From CAVRZJ01 sp964594125 (GTDB taxonomy: Bacteria > Acidobacteriota > Thermoanaerobaculia > Thermoanaerobaculales > Thermoanaerobaculaceae), in the NCBI GenBank assembly GCA_964594125.1, contig CAZQLL010000014.1:36156-100155 (forward strand): a stretch of 64,000 nt of DNA, in the 5' to 3' direction. This document shows positions 6,652-17,698 of this stretch, piece by piece. Every line of letters begins with the position of its first letter. The stretch's first letter is position 1. Under the pieces are notes generated by a model that saw only the letters and a program-made list of their open reading frames with translations, did not search any database and had not been told where the DNA came from. A program made the position numbers and the translations under genes.

Positions 6652-8778
6652 GTGAGCGCTCCTCCTGCCGCCTCTGGGAGCCCCGGCGTCCATCGCCGCG
6701 GACGCGACGCGCGGGAAGGGGACCGGGGGAGGCGGCGCGCCGCCTTCCCGGGTGGGGCGCGCGGGGAGGGCACGCCGCGTGCGCGGCCGCCCGCGCGCCC
6801 GGCGCCGCCGGCGCGAAGGGCGACGCCGCCCGTCGCCGCGCCCGAGCGGCCGCGCCCGCTGCTCCTGCCGCTGCTGGCGGTCGGCCTCGTCCTCGCGCTC
6901 CTCGCGGACGATCGCCACGCCGGCCAAGTCGCCGACGGCCGGCAGATGATCCGCACGGCGGTCGCGATCGTCGAGGCGGGAACGCTCGGCCAGGCGCGCG
7001 ACACCGACTTCACGCTCCCGCGCCCCGGCGGCGACGCGGTGTCGCGCTTCGGGATGGGAATGTCTCTGCTGCAGGTGCCGGCCGCGTGGCTGGCGCCGCG
7101 CATCGAGGCGTGGCGCGGCCCGTCGTCGTCGCAGTTCGTGTTCCTGCTGGCGCCATTCGCCGCCGTGCTGCTGGCCGCGTGGGCGGCCGGCCGGATCGCG
7201 CTCGCGCTCGGCGCGGACCCGCGGGCGGCGGCGTGGGCGGTCGTGCTCGCCTCCCTCGGCTCGCCGCTCGCCTCGTACGCGACCATGGAGTTCTCGGAGC
7301 CGGCGCAGGCGGCGAGCCTCGCGCTCGCGCTCGCGCTGGCGCTCGCCGCGGCGAGCGCCCCCGCCCGGGGCGAGCGCTGTCGCCTGGCCGCGGGCGCCGG
7401 CGCGGCAGCCGGCTTCGCGGTGCTCGTCAAGACCAGCCTTCTGGCCGTCGCCCCGCTCGCCGTCCTGCCGCTGCTCGCGGCGCCGGCCGGCGGCGCCAGG
7501 CGGCGCTCGCTGGGCGCGGCGGCGGTAGGCGCCGCTCCGCTGCTGGCGGCGTGGGCGGCGTGCGAGTGGGCGCGGTTCGGCCGCCTGTTCGGCGGCTACC
7601 CCGACGATCGCTTCACGCACCACATGCTCGACGGCGCCTGGCGCCTGCTCGTCGGCCCCAACCGCGGACTGCTGCTGTTCTTCCCCGCGGCGGCGCTGGC
7701 GGCCGCGTGGGCGGCGGCGGCGGCGCGCCGGAGCGCGCGCGAGGCGCTGGCCGGCGCCGCCGCGCTCGCCACGGCGGCGGCGCTGGTGGCGATCGCGGGC
7801 GGGTATTGGGGGTGGCACGGAATGGAGGGGTGGGGGCCGCGGCTGGTGGTCCCGGCCGTCCCGGCGCTCGCGGCGCTCGCCGCCGCATGGCTCGGCGCGC
7901 GGCGGCGCAGCGTCGCCGGGTGGGCCGTGGTGGCGGCGTCGGTCGCCGTCAACCTGCCGCCGCTGCTGCAGCACCCGACGCCGCTCGCCACCTACGTGAT
8001 GAACTGCCGCTGGCCCGAGGTGGCGCCAGAGCGCGCCGGCGACTACCCGTTCTACGCGCGCGGCGAAACGGCGGACGGGCGGCCGACGGTGGTTCCGTTC
8101 GCCGTGCTCGAGAAGACGCCGTCGGCGTCCTGGCTCCTTGCGGAGCCGTGGCTCCTCGCCGCCAACCGCGCCGGTGAGGCGCAGGCCGCGCGCCGCCTCG
8201 CCGCGCCGCCGTGGCGCGGCGCCCGGCCGGACATCGTGCCGCCGCCGGAGCTGCTGTCGCCCGCGAGGCTTCGCGAGCTCGTGGCGCCGCCGCGCGTCGG
8301 CTTCCTCGGGCGCAGCCTGCTCGGCGGCCGCGAGGCGGCCGGCTACGCCGCGGTGTGGGCCGACGCGCTGCGCGACCAGGTCGTGCGCGCGCAGCAGCTC
8401 GGCGACGGCCGGACGGCGCTGGCGCTCGCCCGCCGGGCCGTTCGGCTCGCCCCCGGAGCGGAGTCGGACGTGCTGCTGCTCGAGAGTCTCCGCATCGCGG
8501 GCCGGCGCGAGGAGGCCGGGACCCACCTGCGCGCGATGCCGATGGCGAGCCGCCGCGACCCGCGGGTGAACGTGGTGCTGGCGCTGTTCGAGCGCGACGC
8601 TGGCGACGACGCTGCGGCGCGCCGGATCCTCGCGAGCGTCGCCGACGCGTTTCCCGGGCTCCCGGCCGGCAGTGCGCCGGCGCAGCCGCCGGCGGCGTGG
8701 CCGCGCGATCTCCACGCGATGACGACGGCGCCGCGGCGCGACGCGCAGGTAGCGGCGCCTTCCGAGCTGTCGCGGTGA
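6652..8778 (+). CDS. Polytopic membrane protein, glycosyltransferase (PMT/GT39)-like, with TPR-like tail
   Basis: 708 residues from GTG 6652, the only usable start before the first membrane helix. The first ~65 residues are low-complexity Arg/Pro/Gly and are encoded partly by a dispersed repeat. About eleven hydrophobic helices follow (roughly residues 66-470), with a first periplasmic loop carrying ADGRQM and a later RFGMGMSLLQVP stretch, as in membrane mannosyltransferases using lipid-linked sugars. I do not see the typical DE motif in loop 1, so the catalytic assignment is uncertain. The last ~150 residues are soluble helical pairs (QQLGDGRTALALARRAVRLA, then a second repeat), which resemble TPR units. 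It follows the hypothetical gene by 6 bp. Confidence 0.65.
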   Translation: MSAPPAASGSPGVHRRGRDAREGDRGRRRAAFPGGARGEGTPRARPPARPAPPARRATPPVAAPERPRPLLLPLLAVGLVLALLADDRHAGQVADGRQMIRTAVAIVEAGTLGQARDTDFTLPRPGGDAVSRFGMGMSLLQVPAAWLAPRIEAWRGPSSSQFVFLLAPFAAVLLAAWAAGRIALALGADPRAAAWAVVLASLGSPLASYATMEFSEPAQAASLALALALALAAASAPARGERCRLAAGAGAAAGFAVLVKTSLLAVAPLAVLPLLAAPAGGARRRSLGAAAVGAAPLLAAWAACEWARFGRLFGGYPDDRFTHHMLDGAWRLLVGPNRGLLLFFPAAALAAAWAAAAARRSAREALAGAAALATAAALVAIAGGYWGWHGMEGWGPRLVVPAVPALAALAAAWLGARRRSVAGWAVVAASVAVNLPPLLQHPTPLATYVMNCRWPEVAPERAGDYPFYARGETADGRPTVVPFAVLEKTPSASWLLAEPWLLAANRAGEAQAARRLAAPPWRGARPDIVPPPELLSPARLRELVAPPRVGFLGRSLLGGREAAGYAAVWADALRDQVVRAQQLGDGRTALALARRAVRLAPGAESDVLLLESLRIAGRREEAGTHLRAMPMASRRDPRVNVVLALFERDAGDDAAARRILASVADAFPGLPAGSAPAQPPAAWPRDLHAMTTAPRRDAQVAAPSELSR
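6687..6791. repeat. Dispersed repeat, copy A
   Basis: About 105 bp, roughly 87% identical by eye to 37162-37265. It contains the perfect 16-bp palindrome AGGCGGCGCGCCGCCT (6730-6745) and ends in GTGCGCGGCCGC. Here it lies inside the 5' end of the membrane protein gene and encodes its low-complexity N-terminus. Confidence 0.75.
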
Positions 8779-8818
8779 GCTGCGGCGGCCCGCAGGAACC
8801 TCCGGCGCGATACCGCGT

Positions 8819-10870
8819 ATGAGCACGTGGATGAAGAGACGCCCCCTGGTCGCCGCCGCCGTCGTCGCCGGCGCCGTCGTGATCGAGCGCCTGCTCGCCG
8901 CGGCGGCGCCGGACGGCGCGCTGCACGGCGTCGCCGTCTTCTTCCTGGTCGTTTGCTGCGCCGGCGCGGCGTTTCTCGCCCTCCGCTGGCTCTGGCGCAA
9001 GGCGACCTACCGCGTCGGCGCCCGCCTCTTCTGGTCGTACCTTCTGATCGGTCTGGTGCCGTTCGTGCTCGCCGCGCTGCTGTCGACGGCGGCGCTCTAC
9101 ATGCTCGTGGGGCAGTATGCGGCGGTGCGTTTCGGCGACACCATGGAGCGCTGCGACGAGGCGCTCGCGCGGATCGGCGACGACGCCGCGCAGGCGCTCG
9201 CGGGACGCGGGCCGGCGGCTGCGGTCGAGCGCCTCGAGGCGGTGCGGCTCGCGCCGCCGGCGCCGCTGCCGCGCTTCGAATGGTCGCTCGCCGACGGAGG
9301 GCGCGCCCGCGCGAGCGCCGAGGGCGTGCCGCCGCCGCCCGCCTGGACCGCCGACGGGCCGTGGGCCGGAGCGCTCGCCGCCGACGGCCGGGTGTGGCAG
9401 GCATACGTGCGCAGGAGCGGCGCGCGGGTCGTGGCCTGTCTGCTGCCGCTCGACCTCGCGACCGCGCGCCGCTTCTCCGACACCCACTGGTTCGAGGTCA
9501 GGCTCGCCGCCGGCAAGGTCACGCGCGATGGAAACGGCGGCGACGTCGCGATCTCGCTCTCCGACGAGAACGCGGCGCCGGGAGACAGCGCCGGCGCGCG
9601 CCCGGGCGCCGGGATCACCATCGGCGGGGAGCAGCCGGCGGAGCGTGAGGTCGAGCCGGCGTGGCGGGGCCGCTCGGAGCCGGACGGCGGGTGGCTCGGG
9701 AAGGCGTGGGTGGTGTGGTTCAGGCTCGGCCCGCGCCTGACGGCATGGAGCGACGGCCGCGAGGCCGCGGAGCGCCGCTCGGTGGCGCTGGTGCGCGCCT
9801 CTCCGCTCGCCGCCTGGCGCGATTTCACCAGCTCGCAGTACGAGGCGGGCAGGGGGTTCCTGGTTGCGCTCAAGGTGATGCTCTCGCTGTGCGCCGCGCT
9901 CTACGCGACAGCGGTGGGGATCGCGGCCGTCCAGATCCTCACCATCACCCGCTCGACCGCCCGCCTGACGCGCGGCGCCCGCGAGGTGGCGCGCGGCAAC
10001 CTCGACCACCGGATCCCGGTCAAGCGCCGCGACCAGCTCGGCGACCTCGCGGTGTCGTTCAACCGGATGACCGACTCGGTGCGCGCGATGCTCGCCGAGG
10101 TGGCCGCGAAGGAGCACCTGCAGCGCGAGCTGGAGCTGGCGCGCGAGATCCAGGAGGGGCTGCTGCCGCCGCCCGCGATGCGCCACGGCGACCTCGCGGT
10201 ATCGGCCCACTACCGGCCGGCGGCGGAGGTGGGCGGCGACTACTTCGACGTCTTCTCGGTCGCACCGCGGCGCCTGATCCTCGCGATCGGGGACGTCGCG
10301 GGCCACGGCGTGTCGACCGGCCTGCTGATGGCGATGGTGAAGTCGGCGGTGGCGACGCTGGTGCGCGAAGGGCGCACCGGCGTCGACCTCCTGCAGCGGG
10401 TGAACGCGCTGCTGCTCGACAACCCGCGGCGCCACCGGACGGCGTCCATCCTGCTGGCCGAGATCGACACCGGAGGTGAGCACGGCAGCGTGCGCCTGGC
10501 GAGCGCCGGCCACCCGCCGGCGTTCGTGGTCGCGGCGGACGGGTCCGTGAGCGAGGCGATGCAGTCGGCGCTGCCGCTCGGCCACCCGTGGCCCGACCCC
10601 CCAGGCGACCTCACCCTGCCGTTCGCGCCAGGCAGCCGCCTGGTGGTGTACTCGGACGGGCTCGTGGAGGCGGCCGGCGCCGACGGAGCGCCGCTCGGCT
10701 ACGACGGCCTCGCCGCGGCGCTGCGGCGTCACGCGGCGCTGGGCGCCTCCGAGCTGCTCGCCGCGCTGCTCGCCGAGTTCGACCGCCACCTCGGCGAGCG
10801 GCCGCTCGTCGACGACCTCACCGTGGTGATCGTCGAGCGCGCCGCGAAGGCGGCCGGCGACGGCGTCTGA
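8819..10870 (+). CDS. Membrane HAMP-SpoIIE (PP2C-type) serine phosphatase
   Basis: 683 residues. Three N-terminal hydrophobic segments (about 10-30, 38-58, 75-100) lead into a sensor region, and another membrane helix lies near 355-380. A HAMP domain follows (about 380-430, ITRSTARLTRGAREVARG and QLGDLAVSFNRM). The C-terminal SpoIIE/PP2C domain (about 440-680) begins with ELELAREIQEGLLPP and contains GGDYFDVF, IGDVAGHGV, SAGHPPAFV, YSDGLVEA and DDLTVVIV, the expected metal ligands. It should dephosphorylate a phosphoserine regulator, typically an anti-sigma-factor antagonist, in response to an envelope signal. No STAS or anti-sigma gene is beside it. The ATG at 8819 follows the membrane protein gene by 40 bp. 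Confidence 0.9.
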   Translation: MSTWMKRRPLVAAAVVAGAVVIERLLAAAAPDGALHGVAVFFLVVCCAGAAFLALRWLWRKATYRVGARLFWSYLLIGLVPFVLAALLSTAALYMLVGQYAAVRFGDTMERCDEALARIGDDAAQALAGRGPAAAVERLEAVRLAPPAPLPRFEWSLADGGRARASAEGVPPPPAWTADGPWAGALAADGRVWQAYVRRSGARVVACLLPLDLATARRFSDTHWFEVRLAAGKVTRDGNGGDVAISLSDENAAPGDSAGARPGAGITIGGEQPAEREVEPAWRGRSEPDGGWLGKAWVVWFRLGPRLTAWSDGREAAERRSVALVRASPLAAWRDFTSSQYEAGRGFLVALKVMLSLCAALYATAVGIAAVQILTITRSTARLTRGAREVARGNLDHRIPVKRRDQLGDLAVSFNRMTDSVRAMLAEVAAKEHLQRELELAREIQEGLLPPPAMRHGDLAVSAHYRPAAEVGGDYFDVFSVAPRRLILAIGDVAGHGVSTGLLMAMVKSAVATLVREGRTGVDLLQRVNALLLDNPRRHRTASILLAEIDTGGEHGSVRLASAGHPPAFVVAADGSVSEAMQSALPLGHPWPDPPGDLTLPFAPGSRLVVYSDGLVEAAGADGAPLGYDGLAAALRRHAALGASELLAALLAEFDRHLGERPLVDDLTVVIVERAAKAAGDGV

Positions 10871-10895
10871 GGGTGAGCGCCCGGGCCGCGGCGCA

Positions 10896-10920
10896 GGACC
10901 CGCGCGCCACGCGCGGGTCC
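10896..10920. terminator. Bidirectional terminator hairpin
   Basis: A perfect 11-bp stem, 10896-10906 paired with 10910-10920 (GGACCCGCGCG and its complement), with a 3-nt loop. It lies in the 64-bp gap between the convergent SpoIIE phosphatase and lon genes. The lack of a U-tract is usual in such GC-rich genomes. Confidence 0.7.
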
Positions 10921-10934
10921 GCGGCGTCGGCGGG

Positions 10935-13373
<2,439 letters not shown>

Positions 13374-13455
13374 GGTGGCAACCCTCGTCTCCGGGCGGTG
13401 CAGAACAGCCGCCGCCCGCTATGACGAACCTGAGCGAGACGTGCTCATATTCCCG

Positions 13456-14469
13456 TCAGCGGGCGCGGGCCTGTCCCGAGTCGGGGTGCACCATCAGGCC
13501 GGAGACGTCGACCGCCTCGAGGTCGCGGCCCTTCACCTCGGCCAGCGCCCGCAGGGCGTCGTTGTCCCAGCGCTCGTCGGGGACGCCGGAGACGAACCAG
13601 TTGCCGCCGTTGTCCGCGAGCACGAGGCCGTACAGCTTCATCGCCATCAGGATGGTGCGCACCGCGGGCGGGAAGGGGGAGAGGTCGAACGCCGCCCTGA
13701 GGCGGAAGCGCTGGCCCATCGGCGGGCGCGCCGGGTCCGTGCTCGACGATGCGTAGTGGCGCGCCGGCCAGACGTACGCGCGGCGCGTGCGCGCCGCCGT
13801 GAACCGGATGGCGTGGCGGATCTCGCCGGCGGCGACCTCGTCCCAGCGCACCAGGCCGGGGAGAATCGGCAACCCGGCCGCGTCCGCGGAGGTCCAGGTG
13901 TCGGGCCGCAGGAGGTTGGAGCGGAGGTCGAACACCGCGCCTGAGCCGGCGTACCAGGAGCCGTCCTGCTGCGGGTACGTCGACCACGTCTCATAGAGGA
14001 CGCAGCGATCGCGATCGAGCACCAGGACGTGGCGGTCGCCGTCGCTCCCCGCGCCGCCCTCGATCGGCGGATCGGGGGGGATCGGGTACGGTCCGGGGTC
14101 GCTCTCGTCTTCGTAGTCGAACGCGATCGGGACGAGCGGTTGCGAGCCGGGCACCACCGCGTATGGGATGCCGATCGGCCCGCCGTCCCAGAGTCCCGAC
14201 CCGAAATCGGCATGCAGCCCCGTGCCGGCGCCGATGGTGGCGATGTACTCGGCGGAGCGCGGGTCGGCGGGCAGCGCGTCGACGCGCGTGTTCCAGATGG
14301 AGTCGGCGGGAAGCAGGGGACAACCGGCGATCGTCGGCCCCGGCTGCGGCCCCCGCGGCCGCAGGTGCCGGCGCGGCGCACCGGCGCCGGCCGCCGACCA
14401 GCCGTTGCACGTGGAGACGAGGATCGCGATGGCGGCCGCCAGCGTCGGCACCCAGCGCAGCGACTTCAT
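13456..14469 (-). CDS. Conserved secreted protein of unknown function
   Basis: 337 residues from ATG 14469. The first ~28 residues form a Sec signal peptide (Lys, Arg, then a hydrophobic core ending near CNGWSAAGAG). The mature part is rich in Trp, Tyr, Asp and Pro and well ordered: LPADSIWNTRVDALP, DESDPGPYPIPPD, DRHVLVLDRD, SADAAGLPILPGLVRWDEV, YVWPARHYASS, and KLYGLVLADNGGNWFVSG near the end. This looks like an extracytoplasmic beta-rich domain, but I cannot name the family. A cleaner start at 14517 is unlikely because the signal peptide begins at 14469, where a TACGGT box lies six bases upstream. It is divergent from the cytidylate-kinase-like gene. Confidence 0.8.
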   Translation of the reverse strand: MKSLRWVPTLAAAIAILVSTCNGWSAAGAGAPRRHLRPRGPQPGPTIAGCPLLPADSIWNTRVDALPADPRSAEYIATIGAGTGLHADFGSGLWDGGPIGIPYAVVPGSQPLVPIAFDYEDESDPGPYPIPPDPPIEGGAGSDGDRHVLVLDRDRCVLYETWSTYPQQDGSWYAGSGAVFDLRSNLLRPDTWTSADAAGLPILPGLVRWDEVAAGEIRHAIRFTAARTRRAYVWPARHYASSSTDPARPPMGQRFRLRAAFDLSPFPPAVRTILMAMKLYGLVLADNGGNWFVSGVPDERWDNDALRALAEVKGRDLEAVDVSGLMVHPDSGQARAR

Positions 14470-14475
14470 GGTGCA

Positions 14476-14481
14476 ACCGTA
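14476..14481 (-). promoter_or_regulatory. -10 box TACGGT, six bases before ATG 14469
   Basis: Read on the minus strand, TACGGT is followed by six bases and then the ATG at 14469, matching the leaderless spacing seen elsewhere in the window. Confidence 0.45.
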
Positions 14482-14545
14482 GCGCGGCGACTGCAACCGG
14501 CGTGTGCCCGGCGTCACATGCGGATGCCCGCAGCGGCGAGCGGGC

Positions 14546-14573
14546 TTGAAATCGCCGGCAAACCGGGTATCGT
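14546..14573 (+). promoter_or_regulatory. Sigma-70-like promoter of first kinase/TauE unit
   Basis: TTGAAA (14546-14551), 16-bp spacer, TATCGT (14568-14573). The same TTGA..-N16-TATC.T layout occurs before the paralogous gene at 25029, suggesting shared control of the two units. Confidence 0.55.
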
Positions 14574-14600
14574 TGTCACCGGCATGTGAAAGGGTGAACG

Positions 14601-15434
14601 ATGCCGATAATCACGATCTCCAGAGGCTCGATGAGCGGCGGGCAAGCATTGGCGGAGTGCGTCGCGTCGGCGCTCCAGATCCCCTGCGTCGGCCGCGAGA
14701 TCCTGGTTGCGGCGGCGGCCAAGGTCGGGATCTCGGCGGAGGTGCTCGGTGCCCGCCTCGAGACGTCGCCCAACGTCTGGGACAGGTTCTCGACGGAGCG
14801 GGCGCAGTACGTGGCCGCCGTGCAGTCGGCGCTCGCGGACCTCGTCGCGGCGGGCGACCTCGTCTACCACGGCCACGCCGGCCATCTGCTCCTGCGGGGT
14901 CTGCCCGCGGTCGTGCGCGTCCGCCTGATCGCGCCCATGCCGATGCGCGTGCGGGCGGTGATGGAGCGCCAGCACCTGAAGCCGGATGCGGCGCTGGAGC
15001 ATATCCGCAAGGTCGACGAGAATCGGGTCCGCTGGACGCGCTTTTTGTACAACGTCGATCTGACGGACCCCGGTCTCTACGACCTGGTACTGAGCCTGGA
15101 GACCATGTCGGTCCGCAGCGCCTGCGGCGTGGTCTCAGCGGCCGCCCGCGCGCCCGAGTTCGCCATCACGCCCGAGGTGCGCAAGGCGCAGGCCGACTTC
15201 GCGCTGGCCGCGCGCGTCAGGCTCGCCCTGGCGACGCAACCGGCGGCGCGAGGGCTGGACCTGGCGGTGAGGGCGGACAGCGGTGCGGTGACGATCACCG
15301 GCGCCCCGCCCGAGGCGGCAAGCCTCGCGAGCGCCGGCGCGCGGCTCGAGGGCGAGCTGAGGGCGATTGCGGCCGGTGTGCCCGGCGTCGTCGGCGTCAC
15401 GGTGACGGTGAGCCCGTTCCAACCGAAAGCGTAG
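14601..15434 (+). CDS. Cytidylate-kinase-like protein with C-terminal BON domain (unit 1)
   Basis: 277 residues. The N-terminal ~190 match the cytidylate-kinase-like P-loop family: ITISRGSMSGGQALAE (residues 4-19) replaces a classic P-loop, followed by PCVGREIL, VYHGHAGHLLL, RVRLIAPMPMRVRAVM and the DPGLYDLVLS strand. The C-terminal ~70 residues (LDLAVRADSGAVTITG and VPGVVGVTVTV) form a BON-like domain, usually tied to membrane or ligand binding. The protein is cytosolic, with no signal peptide. Whether it phosphorylates a nucleotide is unknown. The start has a ribosome site (AAAGGGTG). It heads a run with a receiver, small membrane protein, TauE and CusF-like lipoprotein, and has an equal-length paralogue at 25029. 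Confidence 0.85.
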   Translation: MPIITISRGSMSGGQALAECVASALQIPCVGREILVAAAAKVGISAEVLGARLETSPNVWDRFSTERAQYVAAVQSALADLVAAGDLVYHGHAGHLLLRGLPAVVRVRLIAPMPMRVRAVMERQHLKPDAALEHIRKVDENRVRWTRFLYNVDLTDPGLYDLVLSLETMSVRSACGVVSAAARAPEFAITPEVRKAQADFALAARVRLALATQPAARGLDLAVRADSGAVTITGAPPEAASLASAGARLEGELRAIAAGVPGVVGVTVTVSPFQPKA

Positions 15435-15489
15435 CGGTGGGCCGGGGCTTGGCGCAGCCGCCGGCGGCGGCTGCGCGGGGAGGACGCGG

Positions 15490-15900
15490 GTGGAGGGAGC
15501 AGCGGCCGGGAGGCCACCGACGCGCGTGCTCGTGGTCGACGACGAGGTCGACTTCGCCACCGCCCTCACCGCTCGCCTCAGGAGGCGCGGGTTCGATGCC
15601 ACGGCAGTGTTTTCGGGCGCTGCGGCCATTGCTGCCGCTGGCGCCGGCGGTGTCGACGTCATGATCCTCGACCTCAAGATGCCGGGGATCGACGGGCTCG
15701 CGGCGCTGCGGAGCGTGCGTGCTGCGGCGCCCTCGTGCCAGGTGATCGTGCTCACGGGCCACGGCACCGTGGCGAGCGGCATCGAGGGGATGCAGGTCGG
15801 CGCCGAGGATTTCCTGCAGAAGCCGGTCGACATCGAGACGTTGTGCACGGCGATCATCGCGGCCGCGGAGGGCGCTCGCCGCGCCCCCGGCGCCGAGTGA
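15490..15900 (+). CDS. Stand-alone response-regulator receiver (unit 1)
   Basis: 136 residues, a single CheY-like receiver with no output domain. The acidic pocket is VVDDE (15-19), the phospho-acceptor is Asp61 in LDLKMPG, the switch Thr is in TGHG near 89, and Lys111 lies in QKP. The sequence is closest in style to NtrC-type receivers (GHGTVASGIEGMQVGAEDFLQKPVD). It starts at GTG 15490, 55 bp after the kinase/BON gene and 17 bp before the small membrane protein gene. A similar receiver is encoded at 20203 beside a histidine kinase, so both may be targets of that kinase. It must act by protein contact, since it has no DNA-binding part. Confidence 0.92.
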   Translation: MEGAAAGRPPTRVLVVDDEVDFATALTARLRRRGFDATAVFSGAAAIAAAGAGGVDVMILDLKMPGIDGLAALRSVRAAAPSCQVIVLTGHGTVASGIEGMQVGAEDFLQKPVDIETLCTAIIAAAEGARRAPGAE

Positions 15901-15917
15901 CCCGAAGGAGGTCGTTG

Positions 15918-16247
15918 ATGGAGGAGAGAGGCAGCGGTTGCGTGTACGGGCGGTGGCAGCGGTTCGCGCTCGCGGCCGGCGTGGCGGTGTGCGCGCTGGC
16001 CGGCAGCGAAGCACTCGCGGCGGGCGGCGGCAAGCCGGCGAAGAAGCTGGTGAATGTCGCCGACACCCGGGCGATGGAGCCGGGCCTGGGCCGTTTCATC
16101 GCGGACGTCTACAACTCGAGCCTGTGGCTGTACGGGGGCCTCGTCGTCGTCACGATGGTCGGCATGGGCCTGGTTCTCGGCCTCTCCGTCGACCGGTTGA
16201 TGGGGCTGCTCGGCATCAACCTCGGCAAGCTCGAGCACCACGAGTAG
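15918..16247 (+). CDS. Small membrane protein preceding TauE (unit 1)
   Basis: 109 residues. ATG 15918 follows a strong AAGGAGG. Residues about 15-36 form a signal-peptide-like hydrophobic stretch ending in SEALAAGGG. A second helix at about 72-92 (LWLYGGLVVVTMVGMGLVL) is followed by a short tail DRLMGLLGINLGKLEHHE. The last part resembles the tail of the small protein at 25914 (ERTFGVELGKGGH), and both genes lie directly before a TauE/SafE gene. I infer an accessory subunit of the exporter. No known family was recognised. It is 25 bp before the TauE start. Confidence 0.72.
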   Translation: MEERGSGCVYGRWQRFALAAGVAVCALAGSEALAAGGGKPAKKLVNVADTRAMEPGLGRFIADVYNSSLWLYGGLVVVTMVGMGLVLGLSVDRLMGLLGINLGKLEHHE

Positions 16248-16272
16248 CGGCGGCCGCGAGGAGGCGAGACCC

Positions 16273-17307
16273 ATGGACATGTTCACCATCTACCTGCCGA
16301 TCGCGGGAATCCAGTTCAACGTGCTCGTGCTCCTGCTGATCGGCTTCACCGTCGGGGTCTGCGGCGGGTTCTTCGGCATCGGCGGCGCCTGGATCGTGAC
16401 GCCCGCCCTCAACATCTTCGGGTTCCCGATGCCGTACGCGATCGGTACCGACCTGGCGCACATCGGCGGCAAGTCGATCGTCTCGACGATCAGGCACGGC
16501 AAGTTCGGCAACGTAGACGTCAAGCTCGGCGCCTCGATGATCGTGGGAACGACGATCGGCATGGAGCTGGGCGCCAACCTGGTGATGGCGCTCGAGCGCG
16601 CGGGGCTGGCGGAGTCGTACATCCGCAAGAGCTACATCGTGTTCCTGACGCTCATCGGCTCGTACGTGCTGTACGACTACCTGCAGTTCACCCGCAAGCA
16701 GCGGGTGCAGGCGAAGGAGGCCGGGAAGACGGTTGTGGCCAGCACCTTCGCGCAGCGGCTGCAGCGGCTGCACATCCCGCCGATGATCCACTTCGAGGCG
16801 TCGGGCATCACCTGCTCGCTGTGGCTGCCGGTGCTGGTCGGCCTCACCACCGGGGTGGTGGCGAGCGTGCTCGGGGTCGGCGGCGGGTTCATCCGCATGC
16901 CGGCGCTGATCTACCTGGTCGGCTGCCCGACGGTTGTTGCGGTCGGGACCGACCTGTTCGAGGTGATGATCACCGGCGCCTACGGCGCCTTCACCTACGG
17001 CGTCAAGGGGAGGGTCGACCTGCTCGCCGCGATGTGGATGCTGCTCGGCGCGGCGATCGGCGCCCAGCTCGGCACCGTGGCGGTCAAGTACGTGCGCGGC
17101 TACTCGATCCGACTGCTGTTCGCCATCACCATCTTTATCGCATGCGGCTCCGTGGTGATGAAGCAGCTCGAGTGGCAGCTCGCGTCGTCGATCACCATCC
17201 TGGTCGCCGGCGTAGCGATCTCGGCGGTGATCATCGGCTGGCTGGTCATAGGCATTCGCAAGGAGCGCGCCGCGGCCCGCCGGGCGGGTCAGGGCCTCAC
17301 CCTCTAG
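16273..17307 (+). CDS. TauE/SafE-family anion exporter (unit 1)
   Basis: 344 residues with about eight to nine membrane helices in two homologous halves, as in TauE/SafE (sulfite/organosulfonate exporter) proteins. Each half has the glycine-rich motif: GGFFGIGGAWIVTPALNIFG near residue 36 and VLGVGGGFIRMPALIYLVG near 200, followed by GTDL. A cytosolic loop of about 60 residues (near 140-180) separates the halves. Substrates of this family are sulfite, sulfoacetate or other small anions; which one applies here is unknown. The start has GAGGAGG upstream. It is cotranscribed with the kinase/BON, receiver and small membrane genes before it and the lipoprotein after it. Confidence 0.9.
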   Translation: MDMFTIYLPIAGIQFNVLVLLLIGFTVGVCGGFFGIGGAWIVTPALNIFGFPMPYAIGTDLAHIGGKSIVSTIRHGKFGNVDVKLGASMIVGTTIGMELGANLVMALERAGLAESYIRKSYIVFLTLIGSYVLYDYLQFTRKQRVQAKEAGKTVVASTFAQRLQRLHIPPMIHFEASGITCSLWLPVLVGLTTGVVASVLGVGGGFIRMPALIYLVGCPTVVAVGTDLFEVMITGAYGAFTYGVKGRVDLLAAMWMLLGAAIGAQLGTVAVKYVRGYSIRLLFAITIFIACGSVVMKQLEWQLASSITILVAGVAISAVIIGWLVIGIRKERAAARRAGQGLTL

Positions 17308-17318
17308 GAGGTGTTGCC

Positions 17319-17645
17319 GTGAGATCGAGCTGCGTGGCACTCGCGTGTCTGACCGCCGCCGCGGCGCTTTCGGCGTGCTTCGCCGCGCCGGAGGTGTACC
17401 AGGGGGAGGTCGTGAGCTTCGATGCCGGCACCCAGGTGGTGGTTGTCAGGGACGAGCGGCCGCCGCACCAGGAGATGTCGTTCGTTGTCGCCGGCGGCGA
17501 GCTCGGCGCCGGTCTGCAGCCCGGGGACGAGGTGCGCCTCGCGTTCGTCAGGGAACGGGACCATGCCCGGGCCCTCCGGGTGATGAACCTGACCCGTCAG
17601 GCTGAAGTGGGCGGCAAGGGGAAGGCTGGAGGCGCGGAGCACTGA
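17319..17645 (+). CDS. CusF-like periplasmic lipoprotein
   Basis: 108 residues from GTG 17319, with AGGAGG eight bases upstream. The N-terminus is a lipoprotein signal with lipobox LSAC (Cys20). The mature ~85 residues form a small beta-barrel pattern: YQGEVVSFDAGTQVVVVRDE, HQEMSFVVAGGEL, LQPGDEVRLAFV and ARALRVMNL. This order matches CusF-type domains (copper-binding or ligand-carrying OB-like fold). A His-x2-Met pair (HQEM) is present, which could bind a metal, but the usual Trp is missing. It closes the first TauE operon 11 bp after the exporter gene. Confidence 0.65.
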   Translation: MRSSCVALACLTAAAALSACFAAPEVYQGEVVSFDAGTQVVVVRDERPPHQEMSFVVAGGELGAGLQPGDEVRLAFVRERDHARALRVMNLTRQAEVGGKGKAGGAEH

Positions 17646-17651
17646 TCGCCA

Positions 17652-17682
17652 GCCGCCGCGGCGCGGCACGCGCCGCAGCGGC
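17652..17682. terminator. Bidirectional terminator hairpin
   Basis: A 13-bp stem with one internal mismatch (17652-17656 with 17678-17682; 17658-17665 with 17669-17676) and a 3-nt loop. It fills the 53-bp gap between the convergent lipoprotein and PEP-synthase-like genes. Confidence 0.65.
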
Positions 17683-17698
17683 CTCCGGAAGCGGCGGA

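Noticed and set aside
5935..9000. Very long minus-strand open frame (over 1000 codons) opposite real genes
   Set aside because: Arg/Ala/Gly/Pro-rich without any family motif. It is a shadow of the plus-strand genes caused by high GC.
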